A stretch of 64,000 nucleotides of DNA from Pelagihabitans pacificus (lineage in GTDB: Bacteria > Bacteroidota > Bacteroidia > Flavobacteriales > Flavobacteriaceae), in the NCBI RefSeq assembly GCF_009371985.2, contig NZ_VIKU02000003.1:248001-312000 (forward strand), read 5' to 3'. A model generated the notes under the pieces. It saw only the letters and a program-made list of their open reading frames with translations, was not told the origin of the DNA and made no database searches. Shown here piece by piece: positions 60,314 to 64,000 of the stretch. Made by a program: the position numbers and the translations under genes. The first letter of the stretch is position 1; each line of letters opens with the position of its first letter.

Positions 60314-63169
60314 ATGAAAATGATCAACTACGAGGAAAATATTGAAGTACGGGGCGCCAGGGTCCATAACCTGAAGAATATCGATGTCACCATCCCTAGG
60401 GAGAAACTAGTAGTCATCACCGGTCTATCGGGCAGTGGTAAATCTTCCCTTGCGTTCGATACCATCTATGCCGAGGGACAACGACGGTACATCGAAACCT
60501 TCTCCGCCTACGCCCGCCAGTTTCTCGGCGGGCTGGAACGGCCCGACGTGGATAAGATCGATGGGCTTTCCCCCGTAATCGCCATCGAGCAAAAGACGAC
60601 GTCCAAATCGCCCCGGTCCACTGTGGGAACGATTACCGAAATCTATGATTTTCTTCGCCTGTTGTATGCGCGGGCTGGTGATGCCTACAGCTATAATACA
60701 GGTGAAAAAATGGTTAGCTACAGCGACCAACAGATCAAGGACTTGATCATCGAGTCGTACCGGGATAAGAAAATCAATATTTTGGCGCCTGTCATCAAGT
60801 CAAGAAAAGGCCACTATCGGGAACTTTTTGAGCAAATCGCAAAACAAGGTTTTGTAAAAGTGCGGGTCGATGGCGAGATTGTCGACATCATCAAGGGTAT
60901 GAAGGTCGACCGTTACAAGACCCATGACATCGAAATTGTTATCGACCGGTTGAAGGTAACCGACTCCGGGGATTTGGACAAACGACTTTCAGAAACCATC
61001 AATACGGCCATGTACAGTGGAAACGACGTACTGATGGTCTTGGAGGAAGGAGCGTTGGAGCCAAGATATTTTAGCCGGGATCTGATGTGTCCGACTACGG
61101 GTATCTCCTACCCTTCCCCTGAACCCAATACCTTTTCGTTTAATTCCCCTAAGGGAATGTGTTCCAAGTGCAATGGTCTCGGACATGTATACGAGGTAAA
61201 CGAAAACAAAATTTTTCCAAATAAAAAATTGTCCGTCAAATCAGGCGGTATCGCACCATTGGGAGAATACAAAAAGTCTTGGGCCTTTAAACAAATAGAG
61301 ACCATCGCCCAGCGTTATGGTTTTGAACTAACCGACCCGATAAGCAAGATACCCGAGGAAGCCATCAATATCTTATTGAACGGGGGACATGAAGTATTTG
61401 AAGTCGATTCGAAAACGCTGGGGGTTAAACGAAATTACAAAATCGACTATGAAGGCATCTCGAACTTTATCAAAAACCAGTTTGAGCAAGCAGATTCAAC
61501 CTCCATCAAGCGTTGGGCCAAGGAGTACATGGATAAAATCACTTGCCCAACCTGTCTGGGATCTCGGTTGAGAAAAGAATCGCTCAACTTTAAAATAGAT
61601 GAAAGGAACATTGCCGAACTCGCCCATTTGGATATCGGTGAATTGGCCGATTTCTTTGAGGAGCTCGAAAAAAAACTTAGCGGTAACCAATTAAAGATCG
61701 CGGAGGAAATCATCAAGGAAATTCGTGCAAGAATTCGATTTCTATTAGATGTAGGACTGGAGTATCTCTCACTACACCGGAGTTCCAAATCGCTCTCTGG
61801 TGGAGAAGCGCAGCGCATTCGTCTGGCGACGCAGATCGGGTCGCAACTAGTGGGCGTGCTGTATATTTTGGACGAGCCCAGTATTGGCCTACATCAAAGG
61901 GATAATGATCGCTTGATCAAATCGTTGGAATCTTTGAGAGATATAGGGAACTCGGTAATCGTAGTGGAACATGACCGGGATATGATCGAGCGCGCGGACC
62001 ATGTTATTGATATCGGTCCGGAAGCAGGCCGGCACGGCGGCGAAATCATTTCCGAAGGTACTCCCGATGCGTTAAAGTTCCATCACACCTTGACTGCGGA
62101 CTACATAACCGGTGTTAAAAAAATTGAAGTCCCTAAGAAGCGTAGAAAAGGAAACGGTAAAAGCATAACCTTGTCCGGTTGCACCGGAAATAACTTGAAA
62201 GACGTTACGGTGAGTTTTCCACTGGGACAAATGATCGGGGTAACCGGCGTATCGGGAAGCGGAAAGTCTACCCTCGTCAATGAAACGCTGTATCCGATTA
62301 TGAACGCCCATTATTTCAATGGAGTGAAAAAACCAATGCCCTACAAAAAAATCAAGGGCTTGGAGCATATCGATAAGGTAATTGATATCAACCAATCCCC
62401 GATTGGCCGTACCCCGCGTTCCAATCCAGCGACCTACACAGGCGTTTTCAGTGAAATACGAAACCTATTCACGAAAACACCCGAAGCGGCGATACGCGGT
62501 TATAAACCCGGACGTTTCAGCTTTAATGTAAAGGGCGGTAGATGCGAGACCTGTCAAGGAGGTGGTCTCCGCGTGATTGAAATGAATTTTCTTCCGGATG
62601 TATATGTGGAATGTGAAACTTGCAACGGAAAGCGTTTTAACCGGGAAACCTTGGAAATACGCTATAAAGGGAAATCTATTGCCGATGTATTGGAGATGAC
62701 CATCAATGAGGCGGTCGACTTTTTTGAAAATATCCCAAAGATTTACCGGAAGCTTAAAACCATCCAAGATGTTGGTTTGGGCTATATTTCGTTAGGGCAG
62801 CAATCTACCACACTTTCGGGAGGGGAAGCACAACGAATTAAATTGGCCACTGAGCTATCAAAACGGGATACGGGGAATACTTTTTATATTTTGGACGAAC
62901 CTACCACAGGCCTACATTTTGAGGATATTCGGGTTTTGATGGAAGTTCTGGACCGGTTAGTAGACAAAGGAAATACGATTTTGGTCATAGAGCATAATAT
63001 GGATGTCATCAAAATGTGCGACTACCTTATAGATATCGGTTATGAAGGAGGTCGCGGTGGCGGCATGGTTGTTGCTAAAGGTACCCCTGAGGAAATCATC
63101 AAAGATGAAAAAAGCTACACCGCAACGTTTTTGAAGCGTGAGCTACAGGAAAGTGTAGTGACCCATTAG
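60314..63169 (+). CDS. uvrA: Excinuclease ABC subunit A
   Basis: The product has 951 residues, the usual UvrA length. It has two ABC ATPase modules: Walker A GLSGSGKSSLAF near residue 37 and GVSGSGKSTLVNE near 643, with signatures LSGGEAQRIRLATQIGS and LSGGEAQRIKLATELS. Zinc modules include CSKCNGLGHV in the first half and CETCQGGG...CETCNGKRF in the second. It recognises bulky DNA damage and loads UvrB. The N-terminus may be the Met two residues downstream (60320). No uvrB or uvrC is in the window. Confidence 0.97.
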   Translation: MKMINYEENIEVRGARVHNLKNIDVTIPREKLVVITGLSGSGKSSLAFDTIYAEGQRRYIETFSAYARQFLGGLERPDVDKIDGLSPVIAIEQKTTSKSPRSTVGTITEIYDFLRLLYARAGDAYSYNTGEKMVSYSDQQIKDLIIESYRDKKINILAPVIKSRKGHYRELFEQIAKQGFVKVRVDGEIVDIIKGMKVDRYKTHDIEIVIDRLKVTDSGDLDKRLSETINTAMYSGNDVLMVLEEGALEPRYFSRDLMCPTTGISYPSPEPNTFSFNSPKGMCSKCNGLGHVYEVNENKIFPNKKLSVKSGGIAPLGEYKKSWAFKQIETIAQRYGFELTDPISKIPEEAINILLNGGHEVFEVDSKTLGVKRNYKIDYEGISNFIKNQFEQADSTSIKRWAKEYMDKITCPTCLGSRLRKESLNFKIDERNIAELAHLDIGELADFFEELEKKLSGNQLKIAEEIIKEIRARIRFLLDVGLEYLSLHRSSKSLSGGEAQRIRLATQIGSQLVGVLYILDEPSIGLHQRDNDRLIKSLESLRDIGNSVIVVEHDRDMIERADHVIDIGPEAGRHGGEIISEGTPDALKFHHTLTADYITGVKKIEVPKKRRKGNGKSITLSGCTGNNLKDVTVSFPLGQMIGVTGVSGSGKSTLVNETLYPIMNAHYFNGVKKPMPYKKIKGLEHIDKVIDINQSPIGRTPRSNPATYTGVFSEIRNLFTKTPEAAIRGYKPGRFSFNVKGGRCETCQGGGLRVIEMNFLPDVYVECETCNGKRFNRETLEIRYKGKSIADVLEMTINEAVDFFENIPKIYRKLKTIQDVGLGYISLGQQSTTLSGGEAQRIKLATELSKRDTGNTFYILDEPTTGLHFEDIRVLMEVLDRLVDKGNTILVIEHNMDVIKMCDYLIDIGYEGGRGGGMVVAKGTPEEIIKDEKSYTATFLKRELQESVVTH

Positions 63170-63211
63170 CCATATAATAATGAATCAATTAACCGAGGTT
63201 AACCAATAAAA

Positions 63212-63898
63212 ATGAGAAACGAAAAGCACCATAAGGGATGGAACGAGATGAAAACCAACGATTCCTGGGCCATTTTCAAGATTATGGGGGAATTTGTCAA
63301 CGGCTTTGAGCGCATGAGTACCATTGGACCTTGTGTCTCCATTTTTGGATCTGCAAGAACAAAGGATAAAAGTCCAGAATACCAGCTGGCGGTAGACATA
63401 GCCAAAAGTATAGCCGAAGCCGGTTATGGTGTAATTACCGGTGGAGGTCCGGGCATTATGGAAGCCGGGAATCGAGGGGCGCACCTCGCCGGTGGAACTT
63501 CAGTGGGACTAAACATCGACCTTCCTTTCGAACAGCACGACAACCCCTATATCGATGATGACAAAAGCTTGGACTTTGATTACTTCTTTGTCCGGAAGGT
63601 GATGTTCGTCAAGTATTCGCAAGGATTCGTCGTAATGCCCGGCGGTTTCGGAACCTTGGATGAACTTTTTGAGGCAATTACCCTGATCCAAACCAACAAA
63701 ATCGAAACATTCCCCATAATTTTAGTAGGAACTACCTTCTGGAGCGGTTTGCTCGATTGGGTGAAGAATACCATGTTGCATGCCGGGAATATAAGTGCGC
63801 AAGATCTTGATCTGATCCATATTGTTGACACCAAGGAGGAAGTAGTCGAAATCATCGACGCTTTCTATAAGGGTCATCTTTTGAGTCCCAACTTCTAA
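63212..63898 (+). CDS. LOG-family (TIGR00730-type) protein
   Basis: The product has 228 residues. The Rossmann-like fold has the family motifs GPCVSIFGSART, VITGGGPGIMEAGNRGA and PGGFGTLDELFEAITLIQT (PGGxGTxxE). LOG proteins release free cytokinins or cleave the N-glycosidic bond of purine monophosphates. In bacteria many act as pyrimidine/purine 5'-nucleotide nucleosidases. It lies 42 bp after uvrA and may be co-transcribed with it. Confidence 0.9.
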   Translation: MRNEKHHKGWNEMKTNDSWAIFKIMGEFVNGFERMSTIGPCVSIFGSARTKDKSPEYQLAVDIAKSIAEAGYGVITGGGPGIMEAGNRGAHLAGGTSVGLNIDLPFEQHDNPYIDDDKSLDFDYFFVRKVMFVKYSQGFVVMPGGFGTLDELFEAITLIQTNKIETFPIILVGTTFWSGLLDWVKNTMLHAGNISAQDLDLIHIVDTKEEVVEIIDAFYKGHLLSPNF

Positions 63899-63912
63899 AA
63901 TGTAGATTTTCC

Positions 63913-64000
63913 TTGAAAAAAACCGTCTTCATAGGTTGCATTTTACCCTTTTTATCCGTTTTCCTCCAGACGGATGCATTGTATGGCCAGCACACCAATA
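63913..64000 (+). CDS. N-terminus of a secreted protein, cut by window edge
   Basis: From a TTG at 63913 the frame stays open to the edge and codes a signal peptide: a basic KKTV start, a hydrophobic IGCILPFLSVFLQ core, and a cleavage-like end DALYGQ before HTN. The TTG is 12 bp after the LOG-gene stop, so it probably continues the same transcript. Nothing else can be said of the product. Confidence 0.5.
   Translation, partial: MKKTVFIGCILPFLSVFLQTDALYGQHTN

Noticed and set aside
1-64000. tRNA, rRNA, CRISPR arrays, insertion sequences, prophage
   Set aside because: I looked for tRNA arms, regularly spaced repeats, transposase motifs and phage gene order and saw none.

Overview
The window looks like chromosomal DNA of a marine member of the family Flavobacteriaceae (phylum Bacteroidota). 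Three things point this way. Many start regions carry the Bacteroidota -7 element TAnnTTTG instead of Shine-Dalgarno sequences. The gene families are typical: TPR/LuxR-HTH membrane regulators, SusC-type plug domains, TlpA/DUF4369 lipoproteins, a YceI protein, and lipoproteins with a charged run after the lipid-bearing cysteine. GC content is moderate. I see no rRNA, tRNA, CRISPR array, insertion sequence or prophage. Coding density is high, on both strands.

Layout. 1-4 kb: a truncated coiled-coil gene, an HPF/RaiA-type protein, three small secreted proteins of one unnamed family around a YceI gene (a fourth member lies at 21 kb), and a TerC protein. 4-11 kb: a nine-gene minus-strand biosynthetic cluster with a type III polyketide synthase, methyltransferase, FAD oxidoreductase, stand-alone KS, ACP and dehydratase, an SDR with an enoyl-reductase-like Y-x6-K site, and two small membrane proteins. 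11-25 kb: mostly metabolism and housekeeping (OmpA and lipocalin lipoproteins, fused E1 dehydrogenase, 2OG oxygenase, SUI1, DUF1835, nucleoside phosphorylase, uracil-DNA glycosylase, MutS2).

25.9-31.5 kb is the most unusual region. A lipoprotein of the cholesterol-dependent-cytolysin (CDC-like) family is divergent from two tandem TPR/transmembrane/HTH regulators with almost identical C-termini. The 307-bp spacer between them holds seven ATGGAC-type repeats in two clusters, several 11 or 22 bp apart. A DCC protein and a DUF4139 protein with an inserted SusC-like plug follow. 34-37 kb: an ATP-grasp ligase, N-formylglutamate amidohydrolase and QEGLA/MATCAP-type metallocarboxypeptidase operon. 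37-54 kb: gltP-type transporter, aroC, LpxH-like, a large FAD/FeS dehydrogenase, TlpA, rhomboid, LpxL-like acyltransferase, glmM, AcpH and a gamma-glutamyltransferase. 54 kb: a GluR0-like ligand-gated potassium channel. 55.6-63 kb: a DNA-repair neighbourhood with an XRE-S24 (LexA-like) repressor divergent from a radical-SAM/DUF4130 repair pair, three matching inverted-repeat operators between them, and then uvrA.

The leading candidates for undescribed biology are: the cytolysin with its repeat array and twin regulators; the XRE-S24 operator set as an SOS-like switch; a 12-bp palindrome, ATCGTATACGAT, that occurs four times where about 0.005 are expected by chance; the ligase/amidohydrolase/carboxypeptidase operon; and the type III PKS cluster. 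Functional assignments rest on motifs read by eye. No database search was possible.
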